64,000 nt of DNA from Streptomyces sp. Je 1-332 (GTDB taxonomy: Bacteria > Actinomycetota > Actinomycetes > Streptomycetales > Streptomycetaceae). How positions within the stretch are numbered: the stretch's first letter is position 1; each line of letters opens with the position of its first letter. Made by a program: the position numbers and the translations under genes. The stretch covers positions 8,060,001-8,124,000 of the forward strand of contig NZ_CP160402.1 in NCBI RefSeq assembly GCF_040730185.1. Reading direction: 5' to 3'. Under the pieces are notes generated by a model. That model did no database searches and was not told the DNA's origin. It was given only the letters and a program-made list of their open reading frames with translations. Positions 15,710-24,997 of this stretch are shown one piece after another.

Positions 15710-16006
15710 TCACTCATCGCCTCCGAAACGGTCGCGGAACGCGTCGCCGCAGTCGTCGTTCTCGGGGCCGGCGTGGACTCCCGCGAGGGCCACCACTCCG
15801 TCTTCCTTGCCTTCCTGCTCGGCCTTGGCCAGTTGCGTCTCGATGTCCGAGATGTACTTGTCGCACTCGGCGCTGACGGACTTCTCGGGCTGCTGGTCCC
15901 GAGCGGAGGAGGCGTCCAGCGCGGCGGTCACGGCGAGGCCGGCCACGCACAGCCCGGCCCACGCGGCAACCCACTTGCGGCGGCTCATCGATATCGGCTT
16001 GAGCAT
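15710..16006 (-). CDS. Small secreted or membrane-anchored protein, unknown
   Basis: A 98-residue protein with a basic N-terminus ('SMSRRKW') and one hydrophobic segment ('VAAWAGLCVAGLAVTAAL'), followed by an acidic, soluble tail with two cysteines ('AECDKYISD', 'DDCGDAFRD'). A second ATG seven codons in (MSRRKW) may be the real start. No family recognised; it may form a disulfide outside the cell. It lies 22 bp after the AI-2E transporter gene and may share its transcript. Confidence 0.65.
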   Translation of the reverse strand: MLKPISMSRRKWVAAWAGLCVAGLAVTAALDASSARDQQPEKSVSAECDKYISDIETQLAKAEQEGKEDGVVALAGVHAGPENDDCGDAFRDRFGGDE

Positions 16007-16028
16007 CCCGGCATCTTACGAGAGGTGG

Positions 16029-17153
16029 CTACGACGGGACCGCTGCGCCCGGCGACGTATCGTCGGCCTCCGGTTCCTGCGGCGGGTCGCTGAGCTGCTC
16101 CCGCAGATAGTTCCAGACCACCGCGATCAGGGCGGCTGCCGGTACCGCGAGCAGGCTGCCCACGACGCCGGCCAGGTTCGCGCCCAGGGTGACGGCCAGC
16201 AGGACCACCGCCGCGTGCAGGCCAAGACCGCGACTTTGGATGATCGGCTGGAACACGTTGCCCTCGAGTTGCTGCACCACGACGATGATCGCCAGCACGA
16301 TCAGCGCGTCCGTCAGGCCGTTGGACACCAGCGCGATCAGCACCGCCACGAAGCCGGCGAACAGGGCGCCCACGATCGGCACGAACGCGGACACGAACGT
16401 CAGCACGGCCAGCGGGAGCACGAGGGGCACTCCCAGGATCCACAGGCCCAGACCGATGAAGACCGCGTCGAGCAGGCCGACGAAGGCCTGGGAACGCACG
16501 AACGCGCCCAGAGTGTTCCAGCTGCGCGTCGCCACGATCGGGATGTCGTCGGCGAGCCGGCCGGGGAGCTGACGGGCGAGCCACGGGAGGAACCGCGGTC
16601 CGTCCTTGAGGAAGAAGAACATCAGGAAGAGCGCCAGGATCGCGGTGACCAGACCGTTCAACACGGTGCTCAGTCCGGTGAACAGAGTGGTGACCATGCT
16701 GCCGACGCTGTCCTGGATCCGGGAGGTCGCCGAGTCGACGCCGTCCGAGATCTGGGCGTCGTCGATGTTCAGGGGCGGCCCGGCGGCCCATTCGCGCAGT
16801 TTCTCGATGCCATCGGCCACGCCGTCGGCCAGTTCACCGGACTCGGAGGCCACCGGTACCGCGATCAGCGCCACGATGCCCGCGGCGACCAGAAGGAACA
16901 GCACGGTCACCACCGAGGCGGCCAGGGCGGGGCGCCACCCGCGTCGGCGCAGGAAGTGGGCCGCAGGCCAGGTCAGTGTGGTGAGCAGGAGTCCCACTAT
17001 GAGCGGCCAGACGACCGACCACATCCGGCCCAGAACCCACAGGGCCACCGCGGCGGCGACAACAACCAGCAGCAACTCGACGGAGACCCGCGCCGATCTG
17101 CGGAGCGCGGCGGCGGACTTTGTGGAACTCAGCGTGGCAGGCATGGGGGACAC
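16029..17153 (-). CDS. AI-2E family transporter (PerM/TqsA-like)
   Basis: A 374-residue polytopic membrane protein with about eight helices. The AI-2E family pattern is clear: two N-terminal helices, a soluble segment of about 100 residues with amphipathic helices, then 'LFLMFFFLKDGPRFLPWLA' and the C-terminal 'QLEGNVFQPIIQSRGLGLH', a highly conserved family signature. Despite the family name, members export diverse small molecules, and some act in ion exchange; the substrate is unknown. Confidence 0.9.
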   Translation of the reverse strand: MSPMPATLSSTKSAAALRRSARVSVELLLVVVAAAVALWVLGRMWSVVWPLIVGLLLTTLTWPAAHFLRRRGWRPALAASVVTVLFLLVAAGIVALIAVPVASESGELADGVADGIEKLREWAAGPPLNIDDAQISDGVDSATSRIQDSVGSMVTTLFTGLSTVLNGLVTAILALFLMFFFLKDGPRFLPWLARQLPGRLADDIPIVATRSWNTLGAFVRSQAFVGLLDAVFIGLGLWILGVPLVLPLAVLTFVSAFVPIVGALFAGFVAVLIALVSNGLTDALIVLAIIVVVQQLEGNVFQPIIQSRGLGLHAAVVLLAVTLGANLAGVVGSLLAVPAAALIAVVWNYLREQLSDPPQEPEADDTSPGAAVPS

Positions 17154-17191
17154 CCTATTGATACTCCAGCCGTACTCTGCAAAGCGGGCGG

Positions 17192-18109
17192 CTACGACGC
17201 GTCGGTGCTCTCCCGCAGCACGTCCATCACCGCGCGCGCCCGCGCGGTCTGCGTCATGCCGTCCAGCGTCGCGATCCTGACCTCCAACGGGCGCCCGGCA
17301 TCCCGGAGTTCGAGCTCCGCGATCTCGCCGCCGCCGTAGGTCCGGTCGGTCGCGGGGCGCTGGTTGAGCACGGAGTAGCCGAGTCCGCGGGCCACCATGG
17401 AGCGCACCGTCTCGTAACTACGGGTGCGGTAGCGGACGTCGGGGGCGGTGCCGGTGGCGGCGACGAGGGAGCGGAAGTAGTCGCGGCTGTGCGGGAGGTC
17501 GAGGAGGACCAGCGGTTCCGTGGACAGTTCGGCGAGGCGCACGCTGCCCCGGCCCGCCAGTGGGTGGTCGGCCGCGACGATGACGTAGGCGGGGGCGCGG
17601 GCGATCGTCTCGCTGCGCAGCTCCGGCTCGGTGGAAAGGCCCAGATCGTAGGTGAGGGCGAAGTCGATGCGCCCCGCGGTCAGGGCCTCGACGAGCTGAT
17701 CCGCCTCCGCCTCCACCACGTCGATCTCGATGCCCGGGTGCAGGCGCGTGCACTCGCTGAACAGACGCGGCAGATAGTACGGGGCCAGGGTCACGAAGCA
17801 CCCGACGGTCACCGGACCGGAGAGCGCCGCGCCGTCCCCCCGCGCCTCCCGCTCGACCTCGCGCGCGCGGGCGATGAGGTCACGGCCCTGCGTCCGCAGC
17901 CGTTCCCCCGCCGGGGTCAGGGTCAGGCCCCGCCCCCGGCGGCGGATGAACAGCTGCACCTGGAGGTCCCGCTCCAGATTGTGGATGGCGGCGGACACGG
18001 CGGACTGCGCGATGTGCAGCTGCGCCGACGCCTCCGTCATCGAGCCGCGTTCGGCGGCGACCAGGAAGTAGCGCAGCTGAACGAGCGTGAAACCCAACGG
18101 CGACGTCAT
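17192..18109 (-). CDS. LysR family transcriptional regulator
   Basis: A 305-residue LysR regulator. The N-terminal HTH ('EASAQLHIAQSAVSAAIHNL', residues about 20-40) is followed by a linker helix and the periplasmic-binding-like effector domain. It lies only 39 bp after the MFS gene and in the same direction, so it is probably the last gene of the FMO-RidA-DUF1028-M20-MFS operon and controls it. Confidence 0.92.
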   Translation of the reverse strand: MTSPLGFTLVQLRYFLVAAERGSMTEASAQLHIAQSAVSAAIHNLERDLQVQLFIRRRGRGLTLTPAGERLRTQGRDLIARAREVEREARGDGAALSGPVTVGCFVTLAPYYLPRLFSECTRLHPGIEIDVVEAEADQLVEALTAGRIDFALTYDLGLSTEPELRSETIARAPAYVIVAADHPLAGRGSVRLAELSTEPLVLLDLPHSRDYFRSLVAATGTAPDVRYRTRSYETVRSMVARGLGYSVLNQRPATDRTYGGGEIAELELRDAGRPLEVRIATLDGMTQTARARAVMDVLRESTDAS

Positions 18110-18148
18110 ACGAGCCCTCGTGCTAGGTGACCGGGTGCGGGCCCGACT

Positions 18149-19516
18149 CTAGGCGCCGTCCACGTCCGATCCAGGCGTCGTCCGCGTCCGAGCCGCCACG
18201 TCCTCGGCATGCAGCAGCGCCGAGCCGGCCGTCTCCTTCAGGGAGAGCGCCGCGATCAGGCCGCCCACGGCGAACACCATCAGATACGGGCCCGGCACCA
18301 GCGTGCTCCCGGTCGCCGAGATGAGCAGCGTCATCAAGTACGGCACGGTGCCCGCGAACAGCGCCGCCGTCACGTTGTACGAGATGGAGAGCCCGCTCTG
18401 CCGGGTGCGCGTGGGGAAGACCTCCGCCGACCACACCGCGTACGTGCCGAGGATCGCGGCCAGGATCGCGCCGAGCGTGAGACCGGCGATCCACGTTCCG
18501 GCCATCCCGGTCCGCATCAGCCAGAACGCGGGGGTGGCGACGACGAGGAGGGCCGCCGTCGCCCCGATGAACACCGGCTTGCGGCCCACCCGGTCGGACA
18601 GCCTGCCGGACAGGGGTACCAGCACGAGGCCGAGCAGGGAGATGACGGTGGACAGCAGGGCCGCGCTGTCGGCCGAGTGACCGAGGTGGTCGGTCTCGTA
18701 GGTGACCAGGTAGGTAAGGACCGCGTAGAAGGGGACATGCATGGCTGCCATCAGGCCCGCCGCCTGGAGAAGTTGGCGCTTGTGGGAGCGGAGCAGCTCG
18801 CGGGCCGGGCTGCGCGGGACGGTGTCGTTCTCCTCAAGCGCCCGGTACTCCGGGGTGTCCTCGATCTTGTTGCGGATTACCACGCCGATGATGCCGAGCG
18901 GCGCCGCGACGAGGAACGGGATACGCCAGCCCCAGGAGGTGAGCTGGGCGTCGTCGAGCCCCGTCGACAGGAGCAGGAAGACGAACGAGCCGGCCAGGAA
19001 GCCGAGCAGTGAGCCGACCTCCAGCCAGCTCACACCGAATCCGCGCCGCCGGCGCGGCGCGCTCTCCGCGAGGAAGCTGGCCGCGCTGCCGAACTCGCCG
19101 CCCGCCGCGAACCCCTGGATCAGACGGAGGACCACCAGGAGCACCGGGGCGGCGACCCCGATCGAGTCGTAGCCCGGCAGCAGGCCGATCGCCAGCGTCG
19201 CGCCGGACATCATGAAGATGACCAGGGACAGCGTGCGCTTGCGGCCGATCCTGTCGCCGAGCGGCCCGAAGACGAGCGCGCCGATCGGCCGTACACCGAA
19301 GGAGACGGCGAAGACGCCGAACACCGCGAGCAGCCCGGTCGTGCTGTCACCGGCGGGGAAGAACACCTTCGCCACTGTGCCGGCGAGATAGGCGTACGCG
19401 GCCCAGTCGAACCAGTGCACGAAGACGCCGACGGCCCCCGCCGCGATACTGCGACGCAACGTGGCCACGTCGGTGGGGACCTCGGCCGTGGTGCCCTGAG
19501 GCTCGGTCACGGTCAT
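18149..19516 (-). CDS. MFS transporter, metabolite:H+ symporter (MHS) type
   Basis: A 455-residue transporter with 12 predicted helices. MHS signatures are present: 'FGVRPIGALVFGPLGDRIGRK' after helix 2, 'LRLIQGFAAGGEFGSAASF' in helix 4, and 'PLSGRLSDRVGRKPVF' in the second half. The subfamily imports organic acids, betaines and related solutes with protons. The ATG at 19516 overlaps the stop of the M20 gene by four bases (ATGA), so translation is coupled. It would import the substrate of the operon. Confidence 0.9.
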   Translation of the reverse strand: MTVTEPQGTTAEVPTDVATLRRSIAAGAVGVFVHWFDWAAYAYLAGTVAKVFFPAGDSTTGLLAVFGVFAVSFGVRPIGALVFGPLGDRIGRKRTLSLVIFMMSGATLAIGLLPGYDSIGVAAPVLLVVLRLIQGFAAGGEFGSAASFLAESAPRRRRGFGVSWLEVGSLLGFLAGSFVFLLLSTGLDDAQLTSWGWRIPFLVAAPLGIIGVVIRNKIEDTPEYRALEENDTVPRSPARELLRSHKRQLLQAAGLMAAMHVPFYAVLTYLVTYETDHLGHSADSAALLSTVISLLGLVLVPLSGRLSDRVGRKPVFIGATAALLVVATPAFWLMRTGMAGTWIAGLTLGAILAAILGTYAVWSAEVFPTRTRQSGLSISYNVTAALFAGTVPYLMTLLISATGSTLVPGPYLMVFAVGGLIAALSLKETAGSALLHAEDVAARTRTTPGSDVDGA

Positions 19517-20658
19517 GTCGACGCCTCCTCTGCCGGTTGGCCGCGGTCCACGCCCGTCCACGCCAGCGCCGTCGCCGCGTCGAGCAGCGCCCGCTGTGCG
19601 GTGGAGCCCACGCAGTACGCGGCGAACTCGTGCTGGTGGTTGGTGGCGGGCAGGGAGCCGATGCCGATGTAGGGGTGGATGGCGGGCACCACCTGCGACA
19701 CGTTGCCCATGTCGGTGGAGGCCCGGTTCATGCGCGCGGCCTGGCCCGGCGGGGCGAATGCGCGCCCCAGGGCGACGGCGTTGGAACGGTAGTGCGCCAG
19801 AGCCTTCTCGTCCGCGCGGAACTCCGCGTACGGCTTGCTCTCCGGTTCGATCTCCAGGTCGCAGCCGGTCGCCAGCGCACCCGCCTCGAAGGCCCGCATG
19901 ACGCGCGGCTCCAACTCGGCGAGTTCCGCGAGGGTTTCGGCCCGTACGTACCAGCGGCCCGAGGAGCGCTCCGGGATGGCGTTCGGTGCGTCCCCCGCGT
20001 GCGTCACGACGCCGTGCACGCGCGCGGAGGCCGGGAGTTGCTGGCGCAGCAGGCCGATGGCGACCTGCGCCACGGTGAAGGCGTCGGCCGCGTTGATCCC
20101 GGCCTCCGGGTAAGCGGCGGCGTGCGCGGACTTTCCGGTGTAGGCGACCTTCGAGTGGCTGACGGCGAAGGGGCGGGCCTCGGCTACGTCGACGGGCGCC
20201 GGGTGCGCCATCATCGCGAGATCGACTCCGGCGAAGGCGCCCCGGTCGAGCAGCTCGATCTTGCCGCCACCGCCCTCCTCGGCGGGAGTGCCGTAGACCT
20301 CGACGGTGAGCCCGGCGTCGTCGGCCACGGCGGCGAGGCCGAGCGCGGCGCCTACCGAACTCGCGGCGATGAGGTTGTGCCCGCACGCGTGCCCGAGGCC
20401 GGGCAGCGCGTCGTATTCGGCGCACAGCGCGATCCGGGTGGGCCCGCTGCCGAAGGAGGCGTGGAACGCGGTGTCCAGGCCCAGGTAGGACGCGGTGACG
20501 TCGAACCCGGCCCGGTCGAGCAGCTCCGGCACGCGGGCGGCCGCTCGGTGTTCCTCCCAGGCGGTCTCCGGGTCGGCGTGCAGGCATTCGGACAACGCGA
20601 CCAGTTCGTCGGCGTGCCGGTCGACGGCCGAGCGGGCGGCCTCTTTCAGGGCGCTCAT
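19513..20658 (-). CDS. M20 family amidohydrolase (AbgA/AbgB-like)
   Basis: A 381-residue metallo-amidohydrolase. Metal-ligand regions are visible: 'GLGHACGHNLIAASS' (about residue 88), 'TPAEEGGGGK' with the catalytic/metal Glu (about 124) and 'AMMAHPAPVD' (about 150). A small dimerisation domain starts at 'AYTGKSAHAAAYPEAGINA'. The pattern is closest to p-aminobenzoyl-glutamate hydrolase and amino-acid amidase-type M20D enzymes, so cleavage of an N-acyl or amide bond in the cytosol is expected. The stop-start overlaps on both sides (four bases each) show tight operon packing. Confidence 0.9.
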   Translation of the reverse strand: MSALKEAARSAVDRHADELVALSECLHADPETAWEEHRAAARVPELLDRAGFDVTASYLGLDTAFHASFGSGPTRIALCAEYDALPGLGHACGHNLIAASSVGAALGLAAVADDAGLTVEVYGTPAEEGGGGKIELLDRGAFAGVDLAMMAHPAPVDVAEARPFAVSHSKVAYTGKSAHAAAYPEAGINAADAFTVAQVAIGLLRQQLPASARVHGVVTHAGDAPNAIPERSSGRWYVRAETLAELAELEPRVMRAFEAGALATGCDLEIEPESKPYAEFRADEKALAHYRSNAVALGRAFAPPGQAARMNRASTDMGNVSQVVPAIHPYIGIGSLPATNHQHEFAAYCVGSTAQRALLDAATALAWTGVDRGQPAEEAST

Positions 20659-21332
20659 CGTTCGTCTCCGGGTACGCCGTACGAGGGCGAGGTCGCCGGG
20701 TCGAGGCCGCGCGTCACGTAGTCGTCGCGCTGCGGCAGCCAGACGTCGAGGAGCTCGCCGAGCCGGTCGATCGGGTCGGAGGCCCAGTCGATGCGCAGGT
20801 CGGTGACCCGCCAGCCGACGTCCGCGACGACCGCCAACCCCGCCGAACGCACCGGCCCCTGCTCGCCGCCCGCGGCGACGGCGGCCTTCATCGCGGTGAT
20901 CAGCCGCTCCTCGAGCTCTCCGGTGGCTTCCTGATACGCCGCAAGGAGTACGCCGGGGATGTGCTTCCCCGACAGCATGTTGCCGGCCGCCACGGCGCCG
21001 TCAGCGGTGGCCGACGCGTAGGTGCCTAGCGTGTGCGGGCCGCTGTAGGCGAAGCCGGGGCCTTGCCGTCCCAGGACGGTCAACTGCCGGTAGGCGATGG
21101 TCTTTTCGTTGGTTGCGGCGCCGGTGACCTCGGCCAGGGCGCGCTCGGCGTCACCGTGCGCGGAAAGGCCGTCGAGGAGGGCCGTGCCGAGCATGGGGTC
21201 GGTGATGTTCTGCGAGCTCGCGGCGCCGACGCCGGGCCGCAGATGGGCGATGCGGGCGGCCACCGCGGGGCTGGAGGAGCTGCCCGCGATGCCGAACCGC
21301 TCACCGTCGCGTACGACAAGGGAGAACGTCAT
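20655..21332 (-). CDS. DUF1028 family protein (Ntn-hydrolase-like)
   Basis: A 225-residue DUF1028 protein. It begins 'MTFSLVVRDGERFGIAGSSS', and carries 'GVGAASSQNITDPMLG' and 'ATADGAVAAGNMLSG', all conserved in the family. DUF1028 proteins have an Ntn-hydrolase-like fold and often occur with RidA and amidohydrolases, but their reaction is not established. The ATG at 21332 was chosen over upstream frame because it overlaps the RidA stop by four bases. Confidence 0.9.
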   Translation of the reverse strand: MTFSLVVRDGERFGIAGSSSSPAVAARIAHLRPGVGAASSQNITDPMLGTALLDGLSAHGDAERALAEVTGAATNEKTIAYRQLTVLGRQGPGFAYSGPHTLGTYASATADGAVAAGNMLSGKHIPGVLLAAYQEATGELEERLITAMKAAVAAGGEQGPVRSAGLAVVADVGWRVTDLRIDWASDPIDRLGELLDVWLPQRDDYVTRGLDPATSPSYGVPGDER

Positions 21333-21793
21333 GCCCGCTCCTCCTTCGGAACGACGACGGCCCTCGGAATGACGGCGACGGCATCGATCTCGCACAGCCA
21401 CTCGGGACGGGCGAGCGCCGAGACGACCAGGCCGGTGGAGATGGGGTGGACGCCCTTGGTCCAGCGCCCGACCGTGCGGTACACGGCTTCCCGATACCGC
21501 GGATCGACCAGGTAGATCGTCAGCTTGACCAGGTGTTCCATCCGGCTGCCGGACTCTTCGAGCAGCATCTTGATGTTGGCCATGGCCTGCTCGGCCTGCG
21601 CCTCGGCGTCGCCGACGCCGACGGATTCGCTGGTGTCGAGGTCCTGGCCGATCTGGCCGCGCACGTACACCGTGTCACCGGCGACGACGGCCTGGCAGAG
21701 GTCGTTGTCGAGGCTCTGCTCGGGATAGGTGTCGCGGGTGTTGAACGGCCGGATCCGGGTGTGCCCGCCGGCCACGATCGGGGCGTTTGCCAT
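21329..21793 (-). CDS. RidA/YjgF family enamine/imine deaminase-like protein
   Basis: A 154-residue Rid-family protein. Central features are 'DTVYVRGQIGQDLD', 'DAEAQAEQAMANIKMLLEES' and the C-terminal 'LARPEWLCEIDAVAVIP', where the usual Rid arginine position is shifted. Rid proteins hydrolyse reactive enamine or imine intermediates or act as specialised hydrolases. Its place beside DUF1028 and an amidohydrolase suggests a pathway-specific role rather than housekeeping RidA. It starts at the ATG 21793, 31 bp after the monooxygenase gene. Confidence 0.88.
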   Translation of the reverse strand: MANAPIVAGGHTRIRPFNTRDTYPEQSLDNDLCQAVVAGDTVYVRGQIGQDLDTSESVGVGDAEAQAEQAMANIKMLLEESGSRMEHLVKLTIYLVDPRYREAVYRTVGRWTKGVHPISTGLVVSALARPEWLCEIDAVAVIPRAVVVPKEERA

Positions 21794-21824
21794 GGTCTGC
21801 TCCTCAGCTGGTGCCGTACGCGGG

Positions 21825-23075
21825 TCAGTTGGATCCGTACGCGAGGTATCCGCGCCGGGTCGTGATGTGATCGGCGATGTACCGGGCGTCGTGCCAGACA
21901 CCCCAGATGAAGCTCGACCCGCGGCGGGACAGCCAGGGAAGGCCCAGGAAGTAGACGCCGGGCTCGCGGGAGATGCCCCGGCGCTGGTCGGGCCGGCCGT
22001 TCTCGTCGAACGCGTCGACGTCGAGCCAGCCGTAGTCGGCCGCGAAGCCGGTGGCCCAGACGATCGAGGTGACCCCGGCCTCCGCCAGGTCGAGTTCGAG
22101 CCGGGGGTCGCTCACGCACGCCGGGTCGGGGCCAAGGACGTGCGCCTGCGGCTCCTCGGGAAGGTCGAGCCCATTGCGCTCGACATACGCGTCGGCCGCC
22201 CGCAGCAGCGCGAGGTACTTCTCGTCGCCGGCCGCGATGTTCGCGGCGAGGTCGGGCACGAAGCGCAGCACACCCTTGTCGTACGCCGCGGTCATGCCGA
22301 CGAGTTCGACACCGGTATCGGCGAGCGCGCGGAAGTCCACGGTATGGCCGCCGTGCGCACCGCTGACCGCGATGGTGACATGGGCGGCGCCCTGCGGTGG
22401 CGTGGTCAGGTCCCAGAGCCCGAGCACCCCGAGCCACCAGCAGAAGTCACGCCCCCGGTACTCGCGCGGCGGCCGGTCGTGCGGGCCCACGGACAGGAAC
22501 ACACGGCGCCCGGCCCTGCGCAGCTCGTCGGCGATCTGCACCCCGGAGGAGCCGGCACCGACCACGAGGACGGCGCCCTCGGGCAGTTGCTCCGGATTAC
22601 GGTAACCGCTGGAGTGGATCTGCGTCGCCACGGCGCCGTCCGGGACGATCGGCGGGATCACGGGCCGCTGGAAGGGGCCGGTCGCGGCGACGACGAACCG
22701 TGCGTCGATGGAACCCTCGGACGTCTCGACCCGGAAGCCCGCCCGGCCCTCGTGCTTGCGCACCGAGGTCACCTCGACACCGCAGCGGACCGGGGCGCCG
22801 ATCTTCTCGGCGTACGCGACGAAGTACTCCGCCACCTGTTCCTTCGTCGCGAAGGCGTCGGGGGCGATGTCGGGGAACTCGAGGTTGGGGAACCGGTCGT
22901 GCCAGGCGGGCCCGTTCGCGACCAGGGAGTCCCAGCGTTCCGTGCGCCAGCGCTCGGCGATCCGGTGCCGCTCGATGACGATGTGCGGTATGCCCTCGGC
23001 CCCCAGGTGCTCGCTCATCGCGACACCGGCCTGGCCCGCCCCCACGACGACAACTTCCGTCTCTTCACTCGCCAT
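21825..23075 (-). CDS. Flavin-containing monooxygenase (CzcO-like)
   Basis: A 416-residue flavoprotein with two Rossmann motifs: 'VVVVGAGQAGVAMSEHLG' at the N-terminus for FAD and 'VLVVGAGSSGVQIADELR' near residue 168 for NAD(P)H. 'IVWATGFAADYGWLDVD' is the ATG motif. Together these define the class B/FMO-like group (CzcO, YUCCA-like, N-hydroxylating or Baeyer-Villiger enzymes). The exact FxGxxxHxxxW fingerprint is only partly visible. It is the first gene of the operon and probably starts oxidation of the imported compound. The promoter lies in 23076-23186. Confidence 0.88.
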   Translation of the reverse strand: MASEETEVVVVGAGQAGVAMSEHLGAEGIPHIVIERHRIAERWRTERWDSLVANGPAWHDRFPNLEFPDIAPDAFATKEQVAEYFVAYAEKIGAPVRCGVEVTSVRKHEGRAGFRVETSEGSIDARFVVAATGPFQRPVIPPIVPDGAVATQIHSSGYRNPEQLPEGAVLVVGAGSSGVQIADELRRAGRRVFLSVGPHDRPPREYRGRDFCWWLGVLGLWDLTTPPQGAAHVTIAVSGAHGGHTVDFRALADTGVELVGMTAAYDKGVLRFVPDLAANIAAGDEKYLALLRAADAYVERNGLDLPEEPQAHVLGPDPACVSDPRLELDLAEAGVTSIVWATGFAADYGWLDVDAFDENGRPDQRRGISREPGVYFLGLPWLSRRGSSFIWGVWHDARYIADHITTRRGYLAYGSN

Positions 23076-23186
23076 TTCGGCCTCCAGTCAGGCGGTAGTG
23101 CACCTATCTTTGGGCGCCTCCGAAACCCTGTCCAACAGATGTTTCAGTGGAGAGTGATCTGATTTTTCGATGCAACCCCGCAGACG

Positions 23187-23223
23187 CACACTGCCCGCCG
23201 AGCGACACTCGGCGGGCAGTGTG
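23187..23223 (-). terminator. Strong hairpin after the dehydratase operon
   Basis: CACACTGCCCGCCGAG (23187-23202) and CTCGGCGGGCAGTGTG (23208-23223) form a perfect 16-bp stem with a five-base loop. It lies 52 bp downstream of the IlvD-like stop and upstream of the monooxygenase promoter, so it separates the two minus-strand operons. Confidence 0.85.
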
Positions 23224-23275
23224 GTCCGGTTCCATCGGCCGCCAGGGCGTACTTCGGCGCCTGCGGCTGTCGACG

Positions 23276-24922
23276 TCACACGGTGATCGCGCCGTCCGAC
23301 GCCGAGCCGACGGCAGCCGCGTACTTGCTGAGGACGCCGCGTTCGACCGTGCGGTCCGGGCGGGTCCAGCGCGCCCGGCGCTCCGCGAGTTCCTCGGCCG
23401 GGACGTCGAGGTCGAGCGTGCGGCGCGCGGAGTCGACGACGACCGTGTCACCGTCCGCCACCAGCGCGATGGGGCCCCCGTGCCACGCCTCGGGGGCGAC
23501 ATGGCCGATCACGAGGCCGCGGGAGACGCCGCTGAAGCGTCCGTCGGTGACCAAGGTGACCGATTCCCCGAGGCCCTGCCCGACCAGGGCGCCGGTGATC
23601 GACAGCATCTCCCGCATGCCCGGACCGCCCGCCGGGCCCTCGTAGCGGACGATCACCACGTCGCCCTCCGTGATCCGGCCGCCCTGAATGGCCTCGAAGC
23701 ACTCCTCCTCGGAGTCGAAGACCCGGGCCGGGCCCTGCCGGACGAAGTCGGGGCGCCCTCCCAGCTTGAGCACGCAGCCGTCCGGAGAGAGCGAGCCGCG
23801 CAGGATCGCCAGTGCGCCCGCCGGTTTGACGGGGGACTTCACCTCGCGCACCACCGTCTGCCCCTCCGTCCCCACGGCGGTCGCGGCGATGTCCGCCGGT
23901 GAACGGCCGTCGATCAGGGTCACCGACTCGCGCAGCACACCGGCCTCCAGCAGCCGCGCCGCCACCAGCGAAGTGCCGCCGGCCCGCCACAGATCCGCCG
24001 CCGTGTGGGGTCCGGACGGCTTCAGCGCGGTGATGATCGGCACCTCACGGCACACCGTGCCGATCGTGTCGATGGAGAGGTCGATGCCGGCCTCGCGGGC
24101 GATGGCCAGCAGATGCAGTACGGCGTTGGTGGAACCGCCCATGGCGGCCACGGAGACGATCGCGTTGTGGAAGGCGTCCTCGGTCAGGATCGAGGAAGGC
24201 CGCAGACCGCGGGCCAGCGCATCGAGGGCGATTTCGCCCACACGTTCGGCCGCGGCGGTCTTCTCCCCGGCCGTGGCCGGAATGTCGCCGACGCCGAACG
24301 GTGCGAGGCCGAGGAAGTCCGCGACGGTGCCCATCGTGTTCGCGGTGTACTGCGCCGCGCAGGTTCCGGCACCCGGGCAGGCGTGCCGGGCCAGATCGTC
24401 CACGTCATCCTGGCTGACGCGGCCGACGGCCCGCTCGCCGAGGGCCTCCCACATGTCCTGGATGGTCACCTCGCGCCCACGCCACGTACCCGGCATCATG
24501 CTGCCGCTGTAGAGGAGCACGGAAGGGATGTCGAGGCGCGCCATGGCCATCATCGCGGCCGGCACCGTCTTGTCGCAGCCGACGATGCAGACCATGGCGT
24601 CGAACTGATGGGCCCGCCCCATGAGTTCGATCGAGTCCGCGATGACTTCGCGGCTGACGAGCGAGGCCCGCATGCCGGGCGTACCCATCGTCAGGTTGTC
24701 CGAGACGGCGATGGTGTTGAACTCCATGGGTGTCCCGCCCGCCCGGCGCACACCGGTGGCGACATGACGTGCCAGGTCACGGTGCGTGAGGTTGCACGGC
24801 ATCGTCCCGGTCCAGGTCGAGGCGATACCGACGGTGGGCTGTCGCATCTCCTCCTCGGTCAGGCCCATCGCGTACAGGTGTGAGCGGGCCGGTGCGCGGT
24901 CGGGATCGTCGGCGATGTTCAT
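23276..24922 (-). CDS. IlvD/Edd family dehydratase (dihydroxyacid or sugar-acid dehydratase)
   Basis: A 548-residue iron-sulfur dehydratase. Cluster-ligand cysteines lie in '[10 protein letters not shown]', '[15 protein letters not shown]' and '[16 protein letters not shown]'. The C-terminal beta-barrel has '[22 protein letters not shown]'-type sequence. The length fits IlvD or sugar-acid dehydratases such as arabinonate or gluconate dehydratase. As the last gene of a sugar operon beside an FAH-family enzyme and far from other ilv genes, dehydration of an aldonic acid to a 2-keto-3-deoxy acid is more likely than branched-chain amino acid synthesis. GAAGGAG precedes the ATG. Confidence 0.85.
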   Translation of the reverse strand: MNIADDPDRAPARSHLYAMGLTEEEMRQPTVGIASTWTGTMPCNLTHRDLARHVATGVRRAGGTPMEFNTIAVSDNLTMGTPGMRASLVSREVIADSIELMGRAHQFDAMVCIVGCDKTVPAAMMAMARLDIPSVLLYSGSMMPGTWRGREVTIQDMWEALGERAVGRVSQDDVDDLARHACPGAGTCAAQYTANTMGTVADFLGLAPFGVGDIPATAGEKTAAAERVGEIALDALARGLRPSSILTEDAFHNAIVSVAAMGGSTNAVLHLLAIAREAGIDLSIDTIGTVCREVPIITALKPSGPHTAADLWRAGGTSLVAARLLEAGVLRESVTLIDGRSPADIAATAVGTEGQTVVREVKSPVKPAGALAILRGSLSPDGCVLKLGGRPDFVRQGPARVFDSEEECFEAIQGGRITEGDVVIVRYEGPAGGPGMREMLSITGALVGQGLGESVTLVTDGRFSGVSRGLVIGHVAPEAWHGGPIALVADGDTVVVDSARRTLDLDVPAEELAERRARWTRPDRTVERGVLSKYAAAVGSASDGAITV

Positions 24923-24997
24923 GGCGGCTCCTTCAACGGAGAGGGGGGTGGAGCGGGGGAGGGGTCCGCCGTGGGCGGCGGCGGGTCCGGGCGGTTG

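Noticed and set aside
15807..17339. 510-codon plus-strand frame opposite the AI-2E transporter
   Set aside because: Low-complexity Q/R/H-rich translation typical of antisense GC-rich DNA.
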